Shown one piece after another: positions 8,817-16,490 of a DNA stretch of 43,537 nt. A model generated the notes under the pieces. That model worked only from the letters and a program-made list of their open reading frames with translations. It made no database searches and was not told where the DNA came from. Numbering within the stretch: the first letter of the stretch is position 1; each line of letters starts with the position of its first letter. Origin of the DNA: an uncultured Granulosicoccaceae bacterium (GTDB lineage Bacteria > Pseudomonadota > Gammaproteobacteria > Granulosicoccales > Granulosicoccaceae); contig CALHOI010000042.1 of the NCBI GenBank assembly GCA_938035525.1, positions 1-43,537 of the forward strand. Reading direction: 5' to 3'. The position numbers and the translations under genes were made by a program.

Positions 8817-9195
8817 GCTGTTTCGCACTTTATATTTTGCAGCACTGTTGCTCAGTGTTGCTGCCATTATTCAATGTCCCATTGCCTGGTTTTTTCGCGC
8901 AGCACTGGTGCTGGTCAGCGTATTGGGCGGCACACTGATATACCTGCAATCCCTAAAACCCCAACAATTAAGCCTGCTGGCAGACCATAGTTGGCGATTT
9001 AACGATGGCGACCAGATCTTTGAGGGCCAGTTGGCCGCAGGCAGCTATCGCAGCATATTGGTGGTGGTCGTTGCAATCAAACCGGCCAAGGGCCGAGTCA
9101 AGCATGCGGTTATTTGGCGCGACGCAACCACTCCATGGATTTTTAGCGCACTGCATATCCAACTGGCACTGACACCAGGCAATCAGTTGCAATAA
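8749..9195 (+). CDS. ygfX: YgfX-like membrane protein
   Basis: A short inner-membrane protein (148 aa from the ATG at 8749) directly after and overlapping sdhE. Two hydrophobic segments form a helical hairpin (about residues 25-45 and 46-62, reading LYFAALLLSVAAI, then AALVLVSVLGGTLIYL). A polar beta-rich tail follows, with the family-like W-x-x-D-G pattern (SWRFNDGDQIFEG). In E. coli ygfX follows sdhE and has been reported as a toxin affecting FtsZ/MreB, though that role is debated. Placement and architecture support the call, while sequence conservation is weak. The exact start is uncertain: the frame is open upstream inside sdhE, where it is very unlikely to be translated. Confidence 0.65.
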   Translation: MLAIKPLSTKSPEVWRVTLQPSKLFRTLYFAALLLSVAAIIQCPIAWFFRAALVLVSVLGGTLIYLQSLKPQQLSLLADHSWRFNDGDQIFEGQLAAGSYRSILVVVVAIKPAKGRVKHAVIWRDATTPWIFSALHIQLALTPGNQLQ

Positions 9196-9305
9196 ACGAC
9201 GGTTACAGCTGATTTTCCACACGGCACGGTTACCCCACCCAGACGCATCTGTTAGTGTTGACCACAAGCACGGCCAAATACGCAATAAATGAAAGGAATT
9301 GACAG

Positions 9306-10043
9306 GTGAAACAACCGATTTTTCTGGGCGTTAACGTTGATCATGTTGCTACCGTCAGGCAAGCCCGCGGTGGTCTGTATCCCGACCCGGTGCACGCTGC
9401 CCTGCAAGCAGAATTTGCTGGTGCCGATGGCATCACCATGCACCTGCGAGAAGATCGACGACACATACAGGATCACGACATCGAGCGTTTTGCTGCCTGC
9501 ACGCAATCGAAATTAAATTTGGAAATTGCCGCCACCAGCGAAATGATGGACATTGCTTTACGTATCAAACCTCACGATGTATGCATTGTCCCGGAAAAAC
9601 GCGAAGAACTCACAACCGAAGGTGGTCTGGATGTCATAGCCCAACAAGACAAACTCAAAGACTGTTGCGCGCAACTGCACGAGGCCGGTATTTTTGCGTC
9701 ATTATTTATTGACCCGGACGAAGCCCAGATAGAAACCGCTGCGCGTATTGGCGCGCCAGTCATCGAGCTACACACAGGTCGCTACGCGGACGCCAAAAAC
9801 GACACCGAACGTGCGGCAGAGCTTGCCAGTATTGTCAGCGCATCAGATTATGCATTCAGTTTGGGCTTGTTGGTTAATGCCGGACACGGTCTGCAGTTTA
9901 ATAATGTGCAGCGTATTGCCGAGGTCGAAACCATTCACGAACTCAATATAGGCCATAGTCTGGTTGCCCGCGCCATGTTTACCGGCCTGCCCGACGCAGT
10001 TCGAGAAATGAAACGCTTGATGGTCGAAGCCCGCTACGCCTGA
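9306..10043 (+). CDS. pdxJ: Pyridoxine 5'-phosphate synthase
   Basis: A 245-aa TIM-barrel enzyme condensing 1-deoxy-D-xylulose 5-phosphate with 3-amino-2-oxopropyl phosphate to make pyridoxine 5'-phosphate (DXP-dependent vitamin B6 synthesis). Family motifs include [16 protein letters not shown] at the N-terminus, [26 protein letters not shown] and [10 protein letters not shown] near the C-terminus. The start codon is GTG at 9306, with AAGGAA about 8 nt upstream. In E. coli pdxJ lies behind recO and era. Here it sits between the sdh operon and hisS, so that classical neighbourhood is broken. Confidence 0.97.
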   Translation: MKQPIFLGVNVDHVATVRQARGGLYPDPVHAALQAEFAGADGITMHLREDRRHIQDHDIERFAACTQSKLNLEIAATSEMMDIALRIKPHDVCIVPEKREELTTEGGLDVIAQQDKLKDCCAQLHEAGIFASLFIDPDEAQIETAARIGAPVIELHTGRYADAKNDTERAAELASIVSASDYAFSLGLLVNAGHGLQFNNVQRIAEVETIHELNIGHSLVARAMFTGLPDAVREMKRLMVEARYA

Positions 10044-10127
10044 GCGTTTAACCTATAATCAAGCATTATCTGCCAGAATGATCAAGCGTCAGCGTTAGCC
10101 AACGCCCGCCTGCATGAGTTAAACAAT

Positions 10128-11411
10128 ATGCCAGTGTCCACAAAGCCCGTTAAAGGGACTCGCGATTTCGACCCGGTTGACGCAGCGCTGCGTGAGCACG
10201 TTAAGTCAATTATTCTGCAAAGTTACCGCAGCTTCGGTTTTAATCAAATCGAAACACCGGTTATGGAGAACATCGACATATTGCAAAACGCCGATGGCGG
10301 CGAAAATTTAAGCATGCTGTTTAAAGTGTTAAAGCGCGGCGAGAAACTCAAACTAGACGGCCCCATTAGTCACGAAAACGATTTGGTCGACTACGGGCTA
10401 CGTTTTGATCTCACCTTGCCACTGGCGCGCTTCTATGCCAATTCACACACGCGTTTACCTAAACCGTTTAAAACGATTCAAATGGGTTACGTGTGGCGTG
10501 CCGAACGTTCGCAAAAGGGCCGTTACCGGCAGTTCTTTCAGTGCGACATAGACTGCTTAGGGTCAAACTCACACACCGTAGAAATAGAATTGATTAACGC
10601 CTCTGCAACCACCTTAACCAAGCTGGGCTTTAATAACTTTACTGTTCGGGTTAACGACAGACGTATTCTGGAAACCCTCGCAACGTATTGCGGCGTTGCT
10701 GATAAAGACGTCGCTGGCGTATTGGTTACCCTGGACAAGCTGGATAAAATTGGTGTAGATGGCATTGTTAAAGAGCTTAACGGTCGACAGTTACAAGCGC
10801 AAAGCATCGAAAAACTAACGGCCTTTTTAAACGCCTACACCAATGGCGATGTGCAACTGGACACCCTGAGCTCTCACATCAATGGCATTGATGACCAAGT
10901 TATCACCGAGCTTACGCAAATCATTGAAACCGCTAACGCCTTGGCTAACGATCAATACAACGTAGCGTTTGATTTGTCACTGGTGCGCGGCATGGGTTAT
11001 TACACAGGCCCCATATTTGAAGTTGCCTCAACAGAATTTGGGTCATCACTTGCCGGTGGTGGACGCTACGACAACATGATTGGTAAGTTCCTTAAAAATA
11101 CTGACGTACCTGCCTGCGGATTTTCAATTGGCTTTGAGCGCATTCTGTATATTCTGCAAGAACAAAACCGCAGCCTGCAAAACGAAACCAAACGCACGCG
11201 CTCAGCCATTATCTACGACCCAAAACAGGCAAACCTGCCCCAGCTATTCGCTGCAGCGGCAAAGCTTCGCACAGCCGAGCACGACATATCCCTTGAAATA
11301 AGACAAAAAAACCTAAAGCTACAACTAGAATCCCTAAAAAAAATCGGCATCCACCAATTCTGCGCCCTACCAGGCGATAGTTTGGAGGTGGAGTTCAAAT
11401 CACTCGAATAG
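10128..11411 (+). CDS. hisS: Histidine--tRNA ligase, divergent type
   Basis: Class II aminoacyl-tRNA synthetase, 427 aa. Catalytic landmarks are intact: KGTRDFDP near the N-terminus, motif 2 at residues 121-140 (YVWRAERSQKGRYRQFFQCD), the His-specific LVRGMGYYTGPIFE, and motif 3 AGGGRYDNMIGKF. A shortened anticodon-binding domain follows. The sequence differs from ordinary gammaproteobacterial HisRS. RFDLTLPLARF, VRVNDRRILE and LDKLDKIG resemble the lineage of HisRS that includes eukaryotic and Bacteroidetes forms. It may be a horizontally acquired sole enzyme or a second copy; the window cannot decide. The stop codon lies inside the loop of the first of three tandem hairpins. Confidence 0.9.
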   Translation: MPVSTKPVKGTRDFDPVDAALREHVKSIILQSYRSFGFNQIETPVMENIDILQNADGGENLSMLFKVLKRGEKLKLDGPISHENDLVDYGLRFDLTLPLARFYANSHTRLPKPFKTIQMGYVWRAERSQKGRYRQFFQCDIDCLGSNSHTVEIELINASATTLTKLGFNNFTVRVNDRRILETLATYCGVADKDVAGVLVTLDKLDKIGVDGIVKELNGRQLQAQSIEKLTAFLNAYTNGDVQLDTLSSHINGIDDQVITELTQIIETANALANDQYNVAFDLSLVRGMGYYTGPIFEVASTEFGSSLAGGGRYDNMIGKFLKNTDVPACGFSIGFERILYILQEQNRSLQNETKRTRSAIIYDPKQANLPQLFAAAAKLRTAEHDISLEIRQKNLKLQLESLKKIGIHQFCALPGDSLEVEFKSLE

Positions 11412-11495
11412 AGTGATTTGAACATAATAGAAAAGTAATCACTCGAATGAGTGATTTGAACAGAATGGACAAGCAATCACTCGATTAGAGTGATT
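11393..11495. repeat. Three tandem palindromic hairpin repeats at the hisS 3' end
   Basis: Three copies of a unit of about 38-39 bp each contain AATCACTC, a loop of 4-5 nt, then GAGTGATT. Stem pairs are 11393-11405/11411-11423 (13 bp perfect, loop GAATA), 11437-11444/11449-11456 (8 bp, loop GAAT) and 11475-11482/11488-11495 (8 bp, loop GATTA). The tails TGATTTGAACA and linkers are also similar, so these are direct repeats of a palindrome. The hisS TAG lies in the first loop. The array sits between convergent genes, where it could serve as a bidirectional terminator or a 3' mRNA stabiliser. No long T run follows. Confidence 0.85.
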
Positions 11496-11513
11496 TGAAC
11501 AGATTGAGCTGAG

Positions 11514-12872
11514 CTATTGTGATTCATCCGGCCTATACAGATCACTTTTCGCCCCCAAGTAACCATCCCACGCAAACCAGTAAGCCACATGCCCTGCAAC
11601 TCTTGGCAAACGCAGACCATCAGGGCCAGTAAGCGCGTTCTCTGACATCTTCCATCGTTTACCTGAACTGGTCAGGCTCTTGAGATCACCTTCAAATACT
11701 AAATCGTTTCTTTGATAGGCCCTTACCGTTTGGGTTGCGGCATCACCGATTAAAACCACATTGAGCAGTCCAACCGAATCATTAATAACCGGTTCGGTGT
11801 CAAACGCTTTTAGTGGCCAGGCTTTCGCTCCGCCAAAAGTACGAATACCGTAAACCTGGTCTTTTTGCAACAAACGGCTCTGATCCACAACAGCTGGAAA
11901 CATTAATTCGGGAGAGGCAAAGTAGTCGCGATACGCAACACCTGAATCGTAATCTCGAATATGTCCGGTGTTAATAGATAACACTTTTGTTTGCGGGTAG
12001 TCGTTACGCCATTGCTGCCATGTTGTGATAGTGACTGGCCTAATTTTAAGCTTAATATCAGAATGCGCAAGCGAACCCGACACCGGCTCACCGGTAAACT
12101 GATTCCATAAGCTGTTGGTTTGGTGATCAAACATCAGCTTGTTTGACCTGTACAGCAACCCGGACGAACCAAATACAAATGCTGGCTGACTAGTGTCTGG
12201 TTTGGTTTCAAAAAGAATCCCGGCGCCGCACAGCGTACAGTATGCCAACGCCACTGGCACGCCACCAATGACATCATTAAACATCTCGTGCCAACCCATA
12301 ATTCGTAAAGGGTATGCGCGCGCATCGCCATTGATTTCAACACCAAACACCAGATCGTCATTGAGAAGATAGCCTGCATCCTGAACCGCAATGAGCTCTG
12401 GGTTGTCTAACGATGGAATACCATCAAATTGCACCCCACCCCAGGTTATTTCTTCAAAACGGATACGCAGCTTGTCTGGCTTAACAGGCGTGTCAAACAG
12501 AGTTAAGAATTTTTTATCAATGCCACCCCAATACCATAGCTTTAATTCGTAATAGCTTGGGTGAGGTTTGATTTCTGGATGGGCTTGCTGATACAACATG
12601 GCAGCGCGCCAGGTTGGGAGCTTTTCCCCAGTTAACGCCATTAATGCCTGCTGCGTTATTACATGAGACCCGCCTATACGCATTAACAGCACCAGACTTG
12701 GGATCATATCGTTACCACCGCGCTCAACAATCGTATCGGCGGCGGCCTGTCTTTGTTCCTCTGTACCAATAAGAATATGTTTGCTGAGTGCGACTAAATC
12801 TGGCTCGGCGCGCACTGAATGTGCTGAGAATACGAAAAGTGTCAGCAGCACAATACAGAATATTTTATACAT
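11514..12872 (-). CDS. DUF3179 domain-containing exported protein
   Basis: A 452-aa protein with a cleavable signal peptide (MYKIFCIVLLTLFVFSAHS, cleaved after VRA). An N-terminal helical region of about 100 residues with a HEAT-like segment (AAADTIVERGGNDMIPSLVL) precedes a DUF3179 domain. That domain has the family blocks GVEINGDARAYPLRIMGWHE, VPVALAYCTLCGAGILFE (two Cys) and FGSSGLLYRSNKLMFD. DUF3179 proteins have no established biochemical function. The start at 12872 is chosen because it gives a proper signal peptide, while the longer frame adds 16 unrelated residues. It lies 60 bp downstream of the TPR membrane protein and is probably co-transcribed with it. It is convergent with hisS. 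Confidence 0.8.
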   Translation of the reverse strand: MYKIFCIVLLTLFVFSAHSVRAEPDLVALSKHILIGTEEQRQAAADTIVERGGNDMIPSLVLLMRIGGSHVITQQALMALTGEKLPTWRAAMLYQQAHPEIKPHPSYYELKLWYWGGIDKKFLTLFDTPVKPDKLRIRFEEITWGGVQFDGIPSLDNPELIAVQDAGYLLNDDLVFGVEINGDARAYPLRIMGWHEMFNDVIGGVPVALAYCTLCGAGILFETKPDTSQPAFVFGSSGLLYRSNKLMFDHQTNSLWNQFTGEPVSGSLAHSDIKLKIRPVTITTWQQWRNDYPQTKVLSINTGHIRDYDSGVAYRDYFASPELMFPAVVDQSRLLQKDQVYGIRTFGGAKAWPLKAFDTEPVINDSVGLLNVVLIGDAATQTVRAYQRNDLVFEGDLKSLTSSGKRWKMSENALTGPDGLRLPRVAGHVAYWFAWDGYLGAKSDLYRPDESQ

Positions 12873-12932
12873 GCCGCTTTGACACCACCTTTGTGAATTA
12901 GTTGCTGTTAAACAACACACTTCAACTCAGCA

Positions 12933-13667
12933 TTAGCTTAACTCTTTTTTTGTTAACTGAATCCATTCCCGATGTAAGGAGCTGTAGTATTTAGGCGACA
13001 ATTCAACCGTGCGCATAATTGATTCAAACAATTGATTTGCCTTAGCAATCTTGCCCTGCTCTTTTAAGAGCATCGCGTAGCGGTAGGTTGGTTCCGGGCC
13101 ACTGTAGTAACCGGCAAGCACGTCATATTCCTCTAAGGCTTTTTCCACATCCCCTAACTGTTGTAAATTCATGGCGTACAACAAATGGGCTTCCTGGTTT
13201 TTATAGTCTGGGTTTTTCTCGATAACGGTATCGAGCAAGGACCGAACTTTAGTATGGTTGCCCAGGCCGTATTCACTTTGAGCCAGCCCAAACATGATGT
13301 CCGGGTCAAATTCATTCATCCCCGTTAAGCACCCACGATACAACTTGGCAGCTTCACTGAATCGATCTTTTGCCAAGCACTCTTCGGCCAGCTTGACAGA
13401 ATTTGCCACTGTAGATGAGCGCTCGTATTCCAGCGATGCTGTATTGAATTCCTTGTTGGGATTAAGCGTAGACATGACGCGTTTGGATGCGTTTCTGCCT
13501 TGTCGGGTGGCTAGCAGATCTGGGGCAAGCTCAAGCAGGATATAAGCAAGACCACCGGCACCCGGCAGCATCATCACAATCCAGATCCATTTTTGATCAC
13601 GACCTGTTTTCATGACGTGCACCACCAGCACAACCTGCATGATGAAAACCAATATAACCAATGGCAT
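12933..13667 (-). CDS. Membrane-anchored TPR protein with PLDc_N-like N-terminus
   Basis: A 244-aa protein. Residues 1-50 form two transmembrane helices around a short loop (MPLVILVFIMQVVLVVHVMK, then IWIVMMLPGAGGLAYILLEL), a layout seen in the 'PLDc_N' phospholipase-D N-terminal membrane module. Cytoplasmic TPR repeats follow from about residue 90 (AAKLYRGCLTG, FGLAQSEYGLGNH, AHLLYAMNLQQLGDVEKAL, YAMLLKEQGKIAKANQLF). The start at 13667 is supported by an excellent ribosome site (CAGGAGG at 13674-13680, 6 nt away); the longer frame from 13700 lacks one. It probably acts as a scaffold at the membrane for its neighbour, the DUF3179 protein (inference). Function is unknown. Confidence 0.78.
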   Translation of the reverse strand: MPLVILVFIMQVVLVVHVMKTGRDQKWIWIVMMLPGAGGLAYILLELAPDLLATRQGRNASKRVMSTLNPNKEFNTASLEYERSSTVANSVKLAEECLAKDRFSEAAKLYRGCLTGMNEFDPDIMFGLAQSEYGLGNHTKVRSLLDTVIEKNPDYKNQEAHLLYAMNLQQLGDVEKALEEYDVLAGYYSGPEPTYRYAMLLKEQGKIAKANQLFESIMRTVELSPKYYSSLHREWIQLTKKELS

Positions 13668-13903
13668 GACAATCCTCCTGGTATGTAGCCAATAACGCAC
13701 AGGAAAAGTAGTTTATACAGCCGTTACCGCACCCACATTTTAACACTAGATGTATTGAACTTGAACGACCAAGGTTTATCGGCAAAGGAGCGCACCGGCG
13801 TGATGCGTCTAACAGAGGGGGAGTAATATCGCAGTGGGTCATCCTTGACCACTGACTAGAGAAATATTGATACTGACCACAAAGGCCGTGATCGGTGAAG
13901 CCA

Positions 13904-14836
13904 CTATCCGCCGGTGTGACGGTAGGCCCGTATGTAGTCGATCTTCATTTGTGCCGGAAATTCTGTCGCAGCATTGGGCGATCCGGTCCACACGCCACCA
14001 ACGGCCAGGTTGGTAATCAGATACATGGCCTGCTTGGATACGTTTTCACCAATGATGCGATAACGAGGCTCACCATCGATGAAGAACAACAATTCATCCG
14101 CCTTCCAGCTCACGCCCATTGTGTGGAAACCACTGGCAAAACTCTCTGAAGAAACTTGCCATTGCCCCGGCGAACGCAGGTTACCCTCTTCGTCGTGGTA
14201 GTTGTAGTTGTGGTAAATGCTGTCTGGGTTTGCACCATTGCCCTCAGCGATAAACAACTGTGGTTTTAGATCAACGAAATCAGCACTTAGCATCCAGAAC
14301 GCAGGCCATAAGCCCGTGCCTTCAGGGAAGTCAATACGTGCTTCAATGTACCCATGCGTTATTTCGTACTTGGACAAGCTGCTTATTGCACCCGATAAAT
14401 ACGGTTGGTCATTTGCCACCGACAGCAGGTTTGTAGGCGTTTCACTGGCAGTGATAATTAAGGACTCGCCATCGAAGCTAAACGGGTTATAACCAAACTG
14501 CGGGTTAGACTGTGTATCAACGTAGTATTGCAACTCGTCGTTAATCACTAAATCCGGCCCCCACTGCAAAGCCGTGGACCACTTGCTGCTATCGAGTTCG
14601 GTGCCATTGAATTCATCACTGAATATCAGTTCCAGACCAGCAGGGTCAACGCCTGGTTGCGCTGCACCAGAGGCAGGCACATCCAGCTCGGTTTGTGTTT
14701 CCGCAAGCTCACGCTCGGCTGTGTCAAGTTCTCTTTGCTCAATGTCTTCTATATCGCTTTCACCACACCCGGTCATTAAAACCAGTGATAACGCGGCAGT
14801 CAAAGCCGAAGAGTTGAATCGTTGTTTCATGTTCAT
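13904..14836 (-). CDS. GH16-family lipoprotein with degraded catalytic motif
   Basis: A 310-aa predicted lipoprotein (lipobox MTGC, lipid Cys at residue 24; Met at -3 is unusual). A Glu/Thr-rich linker leads to a GH16 jelly-roll fold: LIFSDEFNGTELDSSKW, GYNPFSFDGESLIITASETP, GLWPAFWML, and the end MKIDYIRAYRHTGG. GH16 enzymes cleave beta-glucans or galactans using a Glu nucleophile in an E-x-D-x-x-E motif. Here the site reads PQLFIAEG: the nucleophile position is Gln193 and the Asp is Phe, while the acid/base Glu198 remains. Hydrolysis is therefore unlikely, and binding is a more probable role (inference). Its paralogue at 16491-18215 is intact. The gene follows 15 bp after the upstream gene. 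The start could also be 14830. Confidence 0.85.
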   Translation of the reverse strand: MNMKQRFNSSALTAALSLVLMTGCGESDIEDIEQRELDTAERELAETQTELDVPASGAAQPGVDPAGLELIFSDEFNGTELDSSKWSTALQWGPDLVINDELQYYVDTQSNPQFGYNPFSFDGESLIITASETPTNLLSVANDQPYLSGAISSLSKYEITHGYIEARIDFPEGTGLWPAFWMLSADFVDLKPQLFIAEGNGANPDSIYHNYNYHDEEGNLRSPGQWQVSSESFASGFHTMGVSWKADELLFFIDGEPRYRIIGENVSKQAMYLITNLAVGGVWTGSPNAATEFPAQMKIDYIRAYRHTGG

Positions 14837-14851
14837 TCTTCTTCTGCCCAA

Positions 14852-16282
14852 TTAGTAGTAGTAACGAATACCAAAGCCAAGCATGTCGTTATCGCCGACT
14901 TCAGCTTTAGTGGTTAAATCCAAGTTGCGAGTCAGGTGATAAAATGCTGCACCTGTAACGGCAGCATCACCTTCAAACAGGCTGCTAAAGCGAAGCCCAC
15001 CCTGCAATTCAAATTTATGATTGATGGTTAAACGTGAAGACAATCCGAAAAACGCACCTGTGTCTTCAAGATCAGCACTGACAGCGGCATTTGCAAACTC
15101 CAGTTTGCCGTATTCGATACCGCCATTGAGCAGCACAGTAAATCGATCAGCGCTCGCTGGCGTCAGGTACACACCTGCACCAATAGATGCTTCCTGGTAC
15201 GACTCGGCTGCTACCGCATTCAAGTTAAAGTGCAGCAGGTCACGACTGGACGTCGACGCCGATACACTCATACCAGCACCGCCAAAATCAAAGTTAACCG
15301 GTAAGCCTTCGACATAATCAAAGTCACGCGAACTGGCACGTACGCCGGCAGGCAACTTTAACGCTGATATAGGTGCGCTAAGATCGGCAGGCGTGCTTGC
15401 GACGCCAGATTGCGCAATGGTCTCTGTGGTTTCAGCTACTGCTTTTTCGTTTGCCTTTGCAGCCGAGGCTGCAGCAAGTTCTGCTGCTTGCGCGGCTTCG
15501 GCTTCAGCTTCGGCCCGCGCAATTTTTTGTTCTTCAGTCAGGATAATGTCCAGATCAGAGTCAGATTCTGACGCATCACTGATTTCAGTTGAACCATAAG
15601 CTTTTAAGCGAGCACGTTCACGCGCAGCTTCCATTTGCACCAGTTGACGCTCACGCAGTTGCTCCGGTGTTGCCGGCGCTAACGGTTGAATTGGCGTAGA
15701 TGCGACACGAGCCTGAACAATCTTTGCCACAGGGGTTTTCTGTGCGTCATCTGAGCCTTCACTAATGAACGCCACGCTACCAACGGGAGGTGCAATGTAG
15801 CGCGATTGTCCCGTAACTTTATTGTCCTCAAACTGACTCTGGGACGCACTGGCTACACTGGTCAATGGCTTCGCATAGGCTGCTTTTAAATCCCACTTTG
15901 GACCGATACCACTGCAGTCTTCACCGGCAACGCCTTGTGTGCCCAGGCACGAGTCGTTTTTATCCAAAACGCTTAAAGCGGGGCCGTGGCCACACTGGGC
16001 ATCCGGATACACAGTGAAATTAAATTTCCCGTTAACTTTTTGTAACTCAGGACCTTTACCGACCCGTTCACAAATTTGTGCCACAGATTGGCCGCCCACA
16101 GGCGTTGGCACAATCCTGGAGTCAATTTCCCGACCAACTGAATCAGCGCAGTAGCAGTTTCCGTTGGCGGCATAGCTGCCAGCCCAGTTCTCACCAGCGC
16201 TTGCGGGCAAGCTGCTGCAGAGGGTCACACCAACTAAACAGGCATGAAATGTTAATTTTCGCATCGGCTTTCGAGTGTCCAT
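14852..16282 (-). CDS. Exported Cys-rich, coiled-coil, beta-barrel-like protein
   Basis: A 476-aa protein with a signal peptide (MRKLTFHACLVGVTLCSSLP, cleaved after ASA). Three zones are visible. A Cys-rich N-terminal domain contains NCYCADSVG, AQICERVGKG, DAQCGHGP and CLGTQGVAGEDCSG. A central Ala/Glu-rich coiled segment runs from about residue 230 to 300 (EEQKIARAEAEAEAAQAAEL). The C-terminal part of about 170 residues has alternating strands ending in FGIRYYY, like an outer-membrane beta barrel with an aromatic last residue. I do not recognise a named family. It is the first gene of a pair with the degraded GH16 lipoprotein and is divergent from the intact GH16 gene. The start could be 16282 or 16264. 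A much longer upstream frame is rejected. Confidence 0.7.
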   Translation of the reverse strand: MDTRKPMRKLTFHACLVGVTLCSSLPASAGENWAGSYAANGNCYCADSVGREIDSRIVPTPVGGQSVAQICERVGKGPELQKVNGKFNFTVYPDAQCGHGPALSVLDKNDSCLGTQGVAGEDCSGIGPKWDLKAAYAKPLTSVASASQSQFEDNKVTGQSRYIAPPVGSVAFISEGSDDAQKTPVAKIVQARVASTPIQPLAPATPEQLRERQLVQMEAARERARLKAYGSTEISDASESDSDLDIILTEEQKIARAEAEAEAAQAAELAAASAAKANEKAVAETTETIAQSGVASTPADLSAPISALKLPAGVRASSRDFDYVEGLPVNFDFGGAGMSVSASTSSRDLLHFNLNAVAAESYQEASIGAGVYLTPASADRFTVLLNGGIEYGKLEFANAAVSADLEDTGAFFGLSSRLTINHKFELQGGLRFSSLFEGDAAVTGAAFYHLTRNLDLTTKAEVGDNDMLGFGIRYYY

Positions 16283-16490
16283 GATGGTTATCAGTGGTGT
16301 ATCTACAGGATTTGTGCCAACCCATTCCCTGAATGACCAACCATTAACGCAAGCAGGCTTTAGCGTTTCGCTAACTATCCGATAACTAAGTGGATAACGA
16401 TCAGGCCTCAGGCTTGCACGTTGTATTAGCGTTCGCACTGATGTGAGCGAGTACACACCCTTTTGACTAGGTAAAAGAACGGTTAAAAAT

